The notes under the pieces: generated by a model
What the model saw: the letters and a program-made list of their open reading frames with translations, nothing else
Database searches by the model: none
Told to the model about the DNA's origin: nothing
Shown here: positions 52,001 to 64,000 of the stretch, in pieces
How positions within the stretch are numbered: position 1 is the stretch's first letter
Layout of the letters: every line of letters begins with the position of its first letter
Position numbers and translations under genes: made by a program
Origin: Mesaphorura yosii
Taxonomy: Eukaryota > Arthropoda > Collembola > Poduromorpha > Tullbergiidae
DNA: 64,000 bases
Assembly (NCBI GenBank): GCA_009869945.1
Contig: WIXG01000114.1
Location: forward strand, 124,001-188,000
Reading direction: 5' to 3'

Positions 52001-55000
52001 TTTCCTGGCAATCTGTACAATGCTTTCTTTTTCTCTTTTACAGCAACGTGAACGCGTGGCTAGTCTTGTTCACAGGCAGGAGACAGTAGACTGTCTCAAG
52101 AAGTTTAATGCGAGACGGAAACTGAAAGGGGCCATTCTAACAACCATGTTGGCGACCAGAAATTTTTCAAGTACGAACGAGTTTTTGTTCATATCACCAT
52201 ATCTTACAGAATTTGCGCGAGCGAGAGCTTCTTGTTTTCTCAGCCGATCCGATACGAAGCCCGAAGGCGTACTCACGCGACCCCGCATTTTTTCTTTTCT
52301 CCTTCGCAGGTCGTAGTATCGTAACCAAGAAGGGAGATGGAAGTCAAGTGAAAGAATCCACAGACTCATCAACGACCATTGAAGACGATGATGTGAAAGG
52401 TAACGCAAAAGTTGTTTTCATACTTTTTCTTACTCCATGAGACCGGAACGTATAACAAAAGGCCTTTACAAAAGCCAAAGCCAACTTTGATAATTTATCT
52501 CGGGTATAATTCTGCTTCTAGTCTTCGTATCTTTCTTTCGTAGTGTAGCAATTCGTAGTCGGTAGTGGTAGTGGAATAGTCATTAGTTAGTGTGGTAGAC
52601 GTTTCTTTTCGTAGCAATTTACGTAAGCAGTCGTCGTCGTCACCGTGTGCGTATTTTTATCCTTTGCGTTGGTAGAGTTCCTGTAATAACAATTATTAAT
52701 ACTTGCCATTGGCAAAGCTCAACCGAGCAGCGAAACCGATACCCGTTCCGGGGTTGGTTGTTCTGTGACGGAGAAAGATAAGAGAGATCAATATCTGACA
52801 TTTCTCTCTTCAAGTACAGTACAATGGGTTGGGGATTTAACACACTTAACAGATCCGGTGTTCTTTTTCTGTATTCATCTTCTGCTGCATGTGAGGTGGT
52901 GTTCTCTCTTGTTTTTTGCCTATTTTGAGTTACAGTCGCTGGGTGTGTTTGTCATTGTTCTCGGTATTGTGCTGGGCATTAACAAATCTACTCTGATTCG
53001 ACTATTTCAAGTACATCACGACCACGCACTCGTGGTGCGCGTGGTGCTGGTCAAGTGTCAACTTATTAAATAGTTTTGGCGTTACAAGATATAATACTCA
53101 CTATTTTGAATTGATGACCGTGTGTGTTGTTGGTTGGTTATTATTGTCACTGTAGAAGAACAAACATCGTCCTCACGTCAAGGCAAGGGAGGTGTCGATA
53201 GAACTTGTACCGTCATTCTTAAAGAACCCGAAGGTAATTGTACTTAAAGAATGCAATCTTAGAAGAGACAGCCGTAAAGAAATGCACACTTTTGAACCCG
53301 CCTTATTTGGTTACTTTTGTTCATTCTTTCGTCACACATGCAAAGATATTATTACCTTACACCTTCTTTTGTTACCGTCCCTTCGTCTCCTCCACCTCCT
53401 AGTCCAACGTCCAACTTTCTTCTCTTCTCACTAATTAGACAGTGTGAATCAAGCCAGTACGTGTGACACCGTAATCGTAATACGATCTGTATGTTTGTTC
53501 CTCTCCGTGTCGGTCGAGTTGAGTCCAACTACTTCAACCACTCCGTGTGAGTCAAATACATAAAGCCGTGTGACCGTGTCGTGCCAAAGTAGAATGTAGA
53601 AAGTAAAGCTAACTAACAATAGTTACGTTACATTTGCATTGCATTGCACTAAGGATCTTTCACTCTCGAGAAAGATCCCGCAATTAAAAGGACAATCAGG
53701 ACTGATCCTTTATTCAGTAACAAAGCCATTTTAGTGCGTGAAGCTTGCCTATCCGGTCTACGCCTTTGGTAGTTTTGAATTTCATTTTGACTAACACTGT
53801 GTTTGCTGTTTGGTCTTTCCTTCTTCGTACCTGAATCTATTCACCATTCAGATATATTTTTGACTATTCTGGTTTGAAACTGATCTTTTTGAAGACTAAA
53901 TTGGGATACAACGCAGTTCGATCTCTTTTTTTTGCTGTGAGTCTTGCCTTTTGTAACCGTAACTGTAACTAATAACAAACAAACTTTCATCGTGGCTGTG
54001 ATCACGAAGCACTTTCTTGTAACCTTACTTTTGTATTTCTAATCCCATCTTCTGATACACCGAGTCTTGATAATTACCACCATTTTACCGAGTATAAATA
54101 CGAGCTGACTAATGCGCAGGAAATTCTTCCACTCCATACGCGACTCCGCAGTCATCGCCAGTTTTTTCTGTAACCGCTCCAAGCATAGTAGCCGTAGCCG
54201 AAAGTTTCAAGCCAATTGCCAATACAAATGCTCAACAAGGTTAGCCTTTTAAACGTGCGTGCCGTTTCTGTTCTGTTTTCTCCTACTTTTCAATTTGACA
54301 TATGCCATTTCTGTTGTGTTCTCCATTCGGTTCCATATTTCAATCCTTCTTTAAATTCATTCCGTTATTTTGAGGTTTCTTTTCTATTATTGCATGCTGC
54401 TCTGACTCCGAAAACGCTCGTAGAATTGCCAGATCGTGCGCTGGTTGTTGAGGCTGAGACTGACGATGAGCTTGACGTTGTTGTTGATGGGAACCGGGCG
54501 GCCGCGGCCGGAATGACCAGAATAAGACTCTCGGGTCATGCTGCTGAGTGTGCTGAGTGTTGTTGCAGTAGCCACACGTGTACCTCGTTCTAGTTCCCCA
54601 GTAGCATAGAGCATAGCGAATAGCGTCAGTGTACAAGGGCCGTGGTGTAGTGAGCAGTGCTCATGATATGAATGAATATCGTACGAGTTAATAAAGGCAT
54701 GACAAGTTGTAATAATCATTAAAGGGAAAATTTAATTCAGGCAGAACATGAATGACTGAATTTCAAACGAAGGCCTAATAGGCTTGAAACGACAGCGTTT
54801 TCTTCTGTCTGACAATTGGAAAATTGCTTTAGAACACAGCAAGCGTACAAACCGACAGCACGCTCGCTACGGACTGCAGACATGTCGCAGTCGCGACTTT
54901 AGCGCTCTTGGCTTTTGCCATTGCCATTAGTACTGTATGTCAATTTAATTATGATTAACAAAGGAATATAAAATTCCCCGGAGAATGTCTGAGCCTTGCC

Positions 55001-58000
55001 TTGCCTTGCCTTGCTGAACCAGTGAACAAAGCGCACTCGACTTGTACGTACTCGTCTTCTTTGAGTATTTCTGTTCTATTACTAATGCCGGACTGACTGT
55101 GCTCTGAACTCCGCATCTATATGTATGACGGGTATGGTTGGTACCCATTTTCTGGAATTTCTGGTGCACTGCACGGAACGGCAAGCGTTCCAATTCAGTA
55201 CCCGTACCCTGCCTGTATGATTGTGCCAGTGAGTGAGTGACAGACCTGACTTGTTCTTTGTTGGTCATTGAATGCGAGATTCTCTCATTTTGTCTGCACT
55301 TTCTTCTATGCCACTGCCACTTGATCTTAAAGTCACACCTCACGTTTTCTCCTGTCATTTTCACACTTTTGTTTGTACACGTTTGTGCTGCCATTCAGCG
55401 CTGCGTGAGTGTGCCCATACTCCTCGAGCTGTTGATTGTTCATGATGCCAAGAATTGTCAAATTTATGCAATTTTTCTCTTTTCTCTGTTTTTTATGTTT
55501 TTGTATCCATTCTTATTCCAAATCTTCTCTCTCGCTTGAACTTCCGTCAAATCTTGCACACTGTCGCTCGCAAAACCGATCGAATCGAATCCATACTCGA
55601 ACGATAAAAGAAATCCGCCACTCATCCTGTGGAAACGCTTACATGCAATGTAGTAGCGGAGTGAGTGGTGGCGGAGCGCTTGTCGGTTCAGGTAAACAAC
55701 ACACATTAATCTTACCGTACTAATCAATTGTATTGAGCCTCACATGCAATGCAATCCGACTCACTTGATCTAGTCAGCGAAAGCTAGCGTAGTGCTGCAG
55801 TGCAGAAGTGATTTTCGTAGCTTTTCTCGTTTTGCATTTTGCCAGTTTCGTGGGGTACATTTTCATTTCTTGCAACTCCTCTTTATGCATAATCCGCGTA
55901 ATGTAATGTAATGGTAGAGTAGACTCACTTTGATCTCTTGGCAAGTAGAATGCGATTGAATTTATAAGTCAGCTCTTCTTCGTGCATTGATTCTTATTTT
56001 TGCAATGATAGTTCTTTTTCTCTTGAGAGAGCACCATCGAGTGACACTTTCTTTCCCGCAAGTAACGAACGAATAGACGTAGCAGAAATGTCGCAATTAA
56101 TTACGGATTACGTCGGCGACCAAGCAGACCCGGCCACCAATTATCCCTCCTATTAATCTACTCTGAATTCTTTCGTCTAGCTCGGAAAGCTGAGATAATC
56201 AAAATGACAGAACAAATTCTTGAAGCGATCTCCCTCGGAGATTACGACGCGTACACGTAAGTGGACAATAACACTCATTATCCATCCAATTTATAACGCT
56301 GCGGCCATTAACTGGAAGTACCAGTCGGTGGTCGTCTTGAGATGGGTCTTGCGATGGAGTTTCTTACTAATTTTTGTTCTTTTCCCGCGACCCGTCGCTC
56401 CCGCAGGAAACTGGCGGATCCTCACATGACATCGTTCGAACCAGAAAGTCTAGGAAACCTCGTTGCGGGTATTGAGTTTCACAAATTTTGGTTTGATTAT
56501 GATAATGGAGGTACTTCAACTAATAGATTAAAGTCCTCTTTCCTCTTTATTTGTACGCTTTCCCTCACTTTTAGGTGGAAAGTCAAAGTTGAACACGACT
56601 CTTCTGAACCCACACGTTCACGTAAGTTTACTGGCTTGGTTTTGGAACAAGGGACAACGCAACAACACAGTAACCTGAGTAAATGACTAACCAACTATCA
56701 AAGATGTATTTGAGTGGTAAGACTAAACGCTAAGCAAGAATTTTTCACCGAGGAATTAATTCTCATCCATGTGCGAATCTTCATGTTCTTCGAGCTCGAA
56801 TTTTAGAGGTCTGATGTCTTCTGTGCGGCAATGAAACAATCCAAAGTAAGGTCTTTTCTTTGTGTTGTGATTTCTTGAGCAGTTCTCCTCCACGCACATC
56901 AATTCATGATTTTGTACAGCTAACACACACGCATCATGTTTATCATCTTCCGTTAACAATGTTTGTACGTTGGAAACTTCCTCCATCCTCCTATTCAAAC
57001 AAATCCATTGCGCCTTTCGTTGTGACTTCATCACTGTTGCACGGTATTTACCCGCCAGCTGTAATCAAAGTAATGTAAGTTAGTTGATTAATTAAAGTGA
57101 ATAATAGTGAAAAACACTTACAGTCCAGAAGGCTTCCGCTCGTGAGAGTTCCAGATCAGAATTTTACAATTCTCGATTAACTTCAAATGCTACTTTTCCG
57201 CTTGAAACTGCTTCCACTAGAACACTCGATTGCCTAGTCTTATGATCTTCCGCAATGTCATGAGCCTTGTCGCCCCCAATGATCGTTCTTCTCCCGACAT
57301 AGTATAAGATGGTACAGCCTGGATTTCCTACATTATTTCGGATGTATTGCAGCAACCCAAGTTCCTTAGCTGACGGGTCAACCACAACGACGAAGTACAA
57401 CTCCCATCTTGTTTTAGTACGAGCAACTTCATACTGGTTGCTCAATGTCTTCAAAAGTTGCAGCTCGAGTTCTGACTTAATCCTTTCCGACTCATTTGAG
57501 TGTTGAGAATCACGTTGTTCATTCACAGGAATTGTGTCTGCATTAGCATCAAGTAGGAATGAAACTCGCTGTCTGCATTGACTAAAAATTGAACAAATGA
57601 TTACTTTAGTTGGAGTGATATGAAGGTGGAAGTTCGATTACAGTTGCTTTCACGTGTTTTTAACTGTGCTTCAGTGAAGAAGGTGGTCTTACATAAAGGG
57701 CACTGGAATCTTGGAAAGCCTCCTGACGCTGCCGCTTGCGTTTCTTCCATTTGACGTTCATTTTCCCTTTTAGCCTTACTCTTGTTCTTCATATTATTGT
57801 ACTTAGTTGGATTGTTCTTCATTGCTCTGCCAGCCCTGGCATTGGCGGCTTCACGCAAGTTTCTGTAACACTTGACGCAATGACCTCGAATGGCACATCT
57901 AGCTTTCTCCTTGGTCTTGAATGACTTCAATTCGACGACATACTGGCAATTGTTGCACTTGAACTTGTGTGACATTGTCTCCATGTAATGGATTCCAGCC

Positions 58001-58627
58001 TTAGGTCCCTTATGACACTGCCAAACAAATAAGAAGTCAACTCTTTCATTTAAAATGATTCTAATTCTAAGACAGTAGTATCACTAGGCTCACCTTATCA
58101 AACGGATCCATTTTCACTCAGGATTCACTCCTAATCAAGGCCTTAGACCTGTCGTCTCTGGCTCCGTCTTAGGAGATGTACAAGGCCTTGCTCCTAACAA
58201 TTGATGGCCGGTCAATTAATGGCTCAGTTAACTTTAGTCTTAGTTTAAATAGTAAAATACTTTACTTGGTTTTGTTGCTCAGTAATGACAGGTTGTTGCT
58301 TTGTCTTGTTCCGAAATGCGAGATTTCTGAAAAATTAAAATGAGCAGCGAAATGATTTGATTGAATTTGATTTCAAAGTTGTTGGGAGATGACGCAGCCT
58401 GCATTGCCTACGTCCGTCTCACTCAGTTCAATGATAAGTAAGTCCCCATACAAGTCAATAATTGGCTAATTCGGTCATCAAGCAATGCATTTTCGTTTAT
58501 GTTCAGACAAACCGGTCAGCCGAGAACAAGTCAAGCGGAAGAGTCGCGTGTGTGGCATCGTAGGGACGGGAAATGGCAAAATGTCCATCTGCATCGCTCC
58601 GCCGCGGGTGCTCCAAAGTGGCCATAA
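43028..58627 (+). CDS. CaMKII: Calcium/calmodulin-dependent protein kinase II, complete, 26 exons
   Basis: Exons: 43028-43069, 43409-43428, 44671-44765, 46678-46737, 47267-47321, 47657-47772, 47837-47859, 48288-48321, 48419-48451, 48539-48574, 48659-48693, 48810-48858, 49901-49944, 50128-50178, 50441-50455, 51629-51678, 51815-51872, 52044-52170, 52310-52399, 53156-53233, 54120-54239, 56181-56256, 56407-56510, 56575-56621, 58379-58437 and 58507-58627, giving 545 residues. Kinase domain: loop ELGKGAFSIV, catalytic lysine in [29 protein letters not shown]. The autoinhibitory and calmodulin segment has HRQETVDC with Thr at exactly position 286, and TT at 305/306. A linker from two cassette-like exons follows, then the association domain ([18 protein letters not shown] to [10 protein letters not shown]) that builds the dodecamer. 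The kinase decodes calcium signals in neurons and muscle. Many exons are tiny (15, 20, 23, 33 nt). Two introns hold antisense coding remnants. Confidence 0.96.
50434..50500 (+). repeat. Tandem duplication of a CaMKII micro-exon with its splice sites
   Basis: The micro-exon 50441-50455 (tatccatctccggag, coding YPSPE) sits between TTTTGCAG and GTAAGTAC. Only 30 bases downstream, TTTTGCAG-tatcctgag-GTGAGTAC repeats the arrangement, with a 9-base exon-like core at 50486-50494 coding YPE. The family sequence at this place is YPSPEWDTVTPE, so the first copy is the canonical exon. The second is in frame (9 bases, phase 0 on both sides). Confidence 0.7.
50618..51462 (-). pseudogene. Antisense two-exon coding segment inside a CaMKII intron
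   Basis: Lies opposite CaMKII in the intron 50456-51628. Exon 1 is open from 51462 down to 51034 and codes [15 protein letters not shown] through [19 protein letters not shown] and CWFQVINL. A 62-base intron (GTAGGT...ATTGCAG) joins it in phase 0 to exon 2, 50971-50618 ([20 protein letters not shown], then [14 protein letters not shown], ending in TAA). No upstream ATG exon fits in the space before CaMKII exon 51629, and an in-frame stop lies just upstream at 51463-51465. It is therefore either a 5'-truncated copy or a nested gene starting at an internal Met (for example at 51306). The charged, Cys/His-containing protein matches no family I know. Confidence 0.5.
54994..55013. repeat. (CCTTG)4 pentanucleotide repeat
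   Basis: Four perfect CCTTG units in a CaMKII intron. It is a simple microsatellite. Confidence 0.85.
55611..55691 (+). other. Possible extra CaMKII linker cassette exon
   Basis: Within the intron 54240-56180, an 81-base open segment is flanked by AAAAG and GTAAAC. It is in phase 1 on both sides, exactly like the two accepted linker exons. It would add [20 protein letters not shown] followed by GGALVGSG. The Gly/Ser-rich content suits a CaMKII variable linker, but the acceptor has almost no pyrimidine tract, so this is only a candidate. Confidence 0.25.
56756..58111 (-). pseudogene. Broken antisense zinc-finger-like gene inside a CaMKII intron
   Basis: Lies wholly in the intron 56622-58378, on the opposite strand. 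Exon 58111-58094 (MDPFDK) joins in phase at 58017 to a Cys-rich domain ([34 protein letters not shown]), a basic linker ([20 protein letters not shown]) and a C2H2-like start ([18 protein letters not shown]). There the frame goes off: the expected His falls in another frame, and this frame ends at 57601. A second open part, from about 57560 ([20 protein letters not shown]), runs to an in-frame TAA at 57164-57166. The same frame then continues to a good donor (57121), which joins in phase at 57058 to [20 protein letters not shown], ending at 56756. One frame disruption and one stop in otherwise spliceable exons suggest a decaying gene copy. Family not recognised. Confidence 0.5.
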
Positions 58628-61600
58628 TCACTCCGTTATGGCTTAGGGTTAATTACAACTATTATCCTAATTTAAGCGTGAAAGGATTTAAAATATTTTA
58701 AAGCCCTCATCACCACCAATCATCCCGTACGTCATCCACATTTCTTTATTCAACTTGCTACACACAATTCTCTACCCGAAACCTTCACCACAAAGTCAAC
58801 CAAAGAATTCACCGTGAGCTCTCTTTCTGACACCTGTCACTTCAACCTCACATGCAAAAAGCAAAATGTCTATCCCTTTCAAGCTACGTAAGCCATCAAT
58901 TAAATGAGTGACTGTTGTGATGATGAATTATTAAGAGTTATGTCATTGTTATGTACTGTAGCCATTGTGTAAGTCATTTTTCCTAAATACTAAGATTTAA
59001 GCAATGTTAACCCTGATTCAAGTCTAAGCTAAGTAAGTAAGCCACAACAACAACCAAGGATGACTGACACGTAAATTCTAACCTTAACCAATCATCATCA
59101 AAAATGAGCGACAAAAAGGTGTTGAGCAGCTTTTTTGGTCAGCTATCGTTAAGTACTGATATGTCATGCATTTCTAGTGTGCAATGCGTCTATCGGCGGC
59201 ACAATTTGAAATTGTGCGTGCGTGCGTTCGGCAAGGGAAATGACAAAATGAGAAATGATTTGTGATTTTCTGTTTTAAATATTGTGCTACTTAATGTTGT
59301 TGTTTGTGATGTGTTTACGTCTATGTAAATCTCGAATTCGGAAAATGTCGCAATGTTAAGACAAAGTCATAAATGGGGAATCGGAAATGCCAAAGAGAAC
59401 AAAAGCAACTTGAACAACGTGTGTCTTGCAATCTGTCACAAATCTTGATTGATATTATGGCGTTTTACGGCCACGTCAGCTAATTAAGTACTGCAGCTTA
59501 TTGAAAGCAAGTCCCAAGCATAAAGTGAAGGCGAAGGCAAAAGTAAATCGAGGATAAGTAAAACTCAAAAATTACAAAACTGTACTGTTTTCATATTCGT
59601 AATTCTACTAATGGTAAAAGACTCCCATTAAAATTGCATACAACCAGTGCGTTCTACGCGTAACTCTTTGTATCCTTCTCTACCTTTCTCTCTCCACGAT
59701 ACACGATGAAACTCTATTATTCAGATGCCTTCAAAATCAGTCTCTAATTACTTACGTAATTACTTCGATTATCGTAATCACTCTCTTTATTACAACAACT
59801 GCATCTTTTATGCATTGATTAGGAACACTTGCATTGCATTTTGCACACAAAAATGTTTACCTGCCATTCGGTTTTTAGTTTAGGCCTTCCTCGTTCGTTG
59901 TTTAGACTTCCGGTCGTCTGTTCTGAGTTGTGACCATTTTATTACCTTGTGAATAGGTTCGTTTCGTGAACATTGTTGTGTGAAGCCTTCCTTTTGTAAT
60001 CAACTACAAACAATTATTCAAGACGAAGAGAAGAATTGCTAACTTCAAATACAAAACAAAAATTCAAAAAAAGTTGATAATTCTTTACATAGATTTATTA
60101 TTACGTATTAATTAGTTAATTACGAATTATTATCCTAAACATACACTAAGCGAAAGTCAAATGATAAAAAATTTACAAAACTCATTGTTATATTATATTA
60201 TGTTCCGGTAGTTTTTAGAGTGATAATTAAACTATACTACAACCATTCATGGCGAATTATAACTAACATGATCATCATGATATTAAAACTTAAATATTCA
60301 GAAAAATCGCTCGCACCCGCAAAAGTTATTGACTCCATCCACAAGCCACATTTGAATCCTGCCAACTGTGCAAAAATTGTATCAATGATTAAATGATCTT
60401 CGAATTAATACGTGGTTGACATGATTTACAGTTTAGTGTTTGTGTTATTTGCCCATTTTATCTGACTTGAATTAAGGCCGTTTGCCGAAGGAAGAAAGAA
60501 ATAAGGAAACAGAACAGGCTGATGAGCACCTTCGTCAAATTTTCTTGTCTTGTTAGCAGCAAATTTCGTTTTACATGGTCACGGTCCTTACAAATTACAA
60601 TTGCGCCTGTGCCCTCGTACTTCCTACTCAAGGCGAGATAAATTCTCAATTAACGATGTTTGCATCCCGAAACGGACAGCAACAATAGCACTTAGCCGCA
60701 TAAAATATTTTTATTTGCGTTAAACGCGACGAGAAAGGATTTTGTGCAAAATATCTGCTTTTGTGGCGGAGTTCGCAAGTCAGTCGACAATATGCAAGGA
60801 ATTTACTCCTCTTCCTAATGAAATATTTTCGCACTTTATTATGTCTTGGCTGAAGCAGGTGAGAATCGCATTCAAGTCAAGATCATAGTCGTCGAACGTC
60901 GTACGAACAGAACCAGTTGGACAAGTGAACTTAGTTCAGGTGAAGCATCGTCGTCGTGAGGAACTCACAACGCAGGCTTGTGATTGTCTCAGTCTGTTTC
61001 GCCGTGGTATAGTAAATACGTAGTAATCAAGATAATAACATAAGAACTTCATCTCGTCTTCTCCTTTCATGTTCGTGCCATCCTGAAAATTACACGGATG
61101 GATCGCGTGAGCGAGACTGACGGAACAGTGAGCGATTTGTGTCAATACCCGAAGAGGAGATGACATAGTGCACCAGACCTAGAAGATTTATCCCGCAAAT
61201 ACGATCAATTCGGCTTAGGTTGTGTAAAAGTGCTGAAATTACAAAATTCGGCTGCAAATTGAATCCAATCTTGGTGCTCGAAATTAACTTCTGTGGAAAT
61301 CCAATCACTTCAACTTCTTTATCAGGTTAGACACAAGCCGCTGGAGTTCAACATCACATGCAAGCGAGTGTAAAAATACGTCAAAGCCCGTGTCCGTGAC
61401 TGCTAGGAGCAGCGTACAAGTGCTTCTCTCGTAATTTCATTGAGAAGGTAAAACATTTCATTTTTAATTTTCAAGCAGTTAAAAGATCAAAGACGAAGGA
61501 AATTGGAAGAGGCTTGAGGTCAGACTTCAAAAAATTTCAAGCATGAGGAATCAGGGCTCTAAAGTTTGTGAAGCTTTCTCCGAACCGAAAGAGGATTTTC

Positions 61601-64000
61601 TCGAAAGCCGAGATCCGTTTGATCGTGCTCCAGTTTCTGAGCCGAGCACAACGTAAACAAGATCAATCTTCGCTGTGCTGTCTTGAGTTGATTTAGCGTC
61701 TCTTTCTTCCCAGCAGCCGTGGGCTTTGAAACAGTATAAATTGTTCTTTGATTCTGTGTAAGCATAATTACTGGTGCCGCCTCTGCCCCACAGCCTGAAG
61801 ATGTTTACAGAATTTATTGAGTGAAAAGTCTTGAAAATCAGACGCAACTACGGGTAAACTCTAAAATCCTGCACTGGAACAACCAATTTTCGGTAAACAT
61901 TTCCAAATGCAGGCACAGGAACTGAGCCGGAGCTTTATGTATGACGCGTTTGAAGTATGCAATCAAATTCCGCGTCTTGAATATGTGACACAATGACTTG
62001 CTGCTGCTACTTGCGGGAGTATTCACCACGTAAAGTATTGCCATTGCCATTATGTAAAACTCCTGCTGGCATTCAATTGCATTTTGCATAATAATGTCGA
62101 GGATGTTACTGATACTGATTTTTCAAAATAAACCTGTGCCTTCAAAACTTGTTTTTGCATGTGATTTGCGATTGCGATGCGAGTGATGCGAGTAGCATCA
62201 TCGCTCGTCGTTCACCGAGATTCTTTCTTTTGTGTCTTTTTCCTATATTTCGAGTAAAAAACTACTACCCCGTTATTACTTGCCATACATTCACTTAAAG
62301 GTCACGGTCCGTTATACGCGCACTGTGCACTGCACCCATGTTCTTTTCTCCCTGGCCTTCTCGCTAGCGTTGATCAGACACAATAAATTATTGCACAATT
62401 AATACATAGCCGTAACTCAGCCGTGCGGTAAGGTAACGCAAAGATGATGCAAATAATTTACATTTCCTTATGATAATCGCCATTCGCTTCTGCCTGCCTG
62501 CCAGGTTACTCTGTCAAGTTTATTTAATTGGGTCATCCTGCCGGCCTGAATCTCCGCATGCAGGTAGACAGGCATGCTCGTTACTAATCGTAACTCGCGA
62601 GTCCAATCACGCAATGCAATGGGAATGACAATGATGCACTTGTTCATTTCTCGAACATGAGCAGCAATGAGCTTGAATTGCCTTGGTTCAATAACAATAG
62701 CTTCCTTCCTAGATCCCAACTGCTGCCGGCTGCCGAAGCCGCAAGAGAAACAATAATTGCATCGTTTTCTCTTGTAAACGCAAACTGCAACAATTACAAC
62801 TCATCATGCATCTGGTTAATCGCAACTTGGTCTTCGTTGCTTTTTTATTGCGTTTGTCCTATATTGCTGCTGCAACTGTTCTGCTCAGCACGCATGCAAT
62901 TCTCCAACTTGACTGGCGTGCCGGGCGCGATGCAAAATGCAAAACGCAACAAAAGTAATCCACAGCAATCATAATATTTATTACCTTTAATAAGTTTACG
63001 ATTTGTCCGACTTTTTGACTTTTCTCATTTCGAGTTTCGACTGGTCTTTGTTACAATTTTCCTCTGATCTCATTCGCTATTCGCTTTGCCCAGCGCAGCG
63101 TGGTGTTTTGCATGTGGCGATGTGGCGTGGCATGCCTTTTGATGGCTTGGCATGATGAAGATTAATAAGGCAATAAAGTAATAATCGCACATTTCGAACA
63201 GTGCGCTGCAGCAGAAGATGAAACAGTTTCGCAGATTTTTTGCTCACTCTTGTCCTCATTGTGGCAGCCAACGAATTAGGCTTAAATCTTTCGTTTTCAT
63301 TTCGGCTAAACATGCAAGGCGAACATGGTCAAAAGAAGATTTGAGGTGTGAATTGAGAAGTCTCTCGCGATTTATGCCTTTTGCCCGTGCATTTTGGTAA
63401 TGAAAATGAAAAATCTCCGCAGTAGACCGAGGAAAGTTAATAATTGCCGTATTTTGTTGTTGACTGTGGTGAGTCGTTTTGGTTTCTTTAAATGCCTCAA
63501 TTTCTGCTGTCGCGGCCAAATATGTAGATTTCTGGCACAAATATTTTATTGGCCGTGCATATTAAAATGCTTTCGTTTAATCATTCTTAAGCTTCGGCAG
63601 TATTTTCTGGTATTCCGTACACAAAAGAGAGCAGAGAAATCATAAATTTCCGTATTTCGTACTACAAAATGCAAGGCAAAAGTGCAGTGTCCTCAACTGA
63701 ACAACTGTAGTTATGGCATTAAAAAAACGTGCAGTGACTGTGACAATAAATGGGAATGCACCTTGCAATATGCACAATGCAATTACAGACTCGGCTCGAG
63801 GCCGGCTCGTACAACGACAAAAACTGTGACTGTTCTTTTCCTTTGTGTTGAGTCAACTTAAGGAAGATGACGACTAAAAGTCAAATTAATGTGGCCTAAA
63901 TCCAAATGCAATACAAAACGCAGTACACAAAATCCTTTTTCCTTCAACTGCTCTGCTTTTGTTTTCAATTGGTTTTTAGAAGCGAACTCTGATGAGACCA
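58628..64000. other. 3' flank of CaMKII, no gene seen
   Basis: About 5.4 kb of AT-rich sequence after the CaMKII stop codon. Open frames (for example minus-strand frames at 61.5-61.8 kb and 63.1-63.5 kb) lack motifs, splice partners or neighbouring exons. I see no supported gene, RNA or mobile element. Confidence 0.5.

Noticed and set aside
57560-57620. A 23-base GTAATC...TTTTTAG 'intron' that would join the two main frames of the antisense gene at 56.8-58.1 kb in phase.
   Set aside because: It is far below the size animal spliceosomes normally remove. A frame lesion in a decaying copy is simpler.
61551-61847. 98-codon minus-strand frame near 61.6-61.8 kb.
   Set aside because: It overlaps another frame on the same strand, has no domain, and no neighbouring exon could be found.

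Overview
This window is nuclear DNA of an animal. Nine protein-coding genes are split by GT-AG introns, most of them 60-120 bases long. No operons, ribosome binding sites, CRISPR arrays or rRNA genes were seen. The gene set (a Zasp/Enigma-type PDZ-LIM protein, a tolloid/BMP1 protease, CaMKII, an invertebrate tau/MAP protein, a CISD2-like protein), together with many tiny exons and short introns, suggests an arthropod. A branchiopod crustacean such as Daphnia fits best, but that is inference from gene structure and protein flavour, not from a marker gene. All gene models were spliced by hand. Exon phases close exactly in the eight models with a visible start and stop, which is the main evidence that they are right.

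Layout. 1-940 (+): 3' end of an unrecognised, very basic protein. 1587-3413 (-): secreted histidine/glycine-rich protein in 12 exons. 5034-5593 (-): small multi-span membrane protein, not recognised. 6196-7219 (-): CISD2/mitoNEET-like 2Fe-2S protein. 8231-9753 (-): tau/MAP2/MAP4-family protein with three tubulin-binding repeats. 12083-13054 (+): mucin-like single-pass membrane protein. 13516-18683 (-): Zasp-like protein (PDZ, ZM motif, four LIM domains). 23802-33488 (+): complete tolloid metalloprotease. 43028-58627 (+): complete CaMKII in 26 exons. The stretches 18.7-23.8, 33.5-43.0 and 58.6-64.0 kb show no gene I can support.

The genes do not form one pathway. Zasp (muscle Z-disc), tau (microtubules) and CaMKII (calcium signalling) point to muscle and nerve. 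Tolloid acts outside the cell on BMP antagonists and matrix. Neighbouring genes are mostly independent; the mucin-like gene and Zasp converge tail to tail, and tau and the mucin-like gene diverge.

The least ordinary features are these. (1) A tandem copy of a CaMKII 15-nt micro-exon with its own splice sites. (2) A histidine-rich protein built from a ladder of small exons, each coding a His/Gly unit. (3) Three reverse-strand, intron-containing, zinc-finger-like or unknown coding remnants, each inside an intron of tolloid or CaMKII and at least two of them broken. (4) A 27-nt symmetric micro-exon that carries the CDGSH core of the CISD2-like protein.
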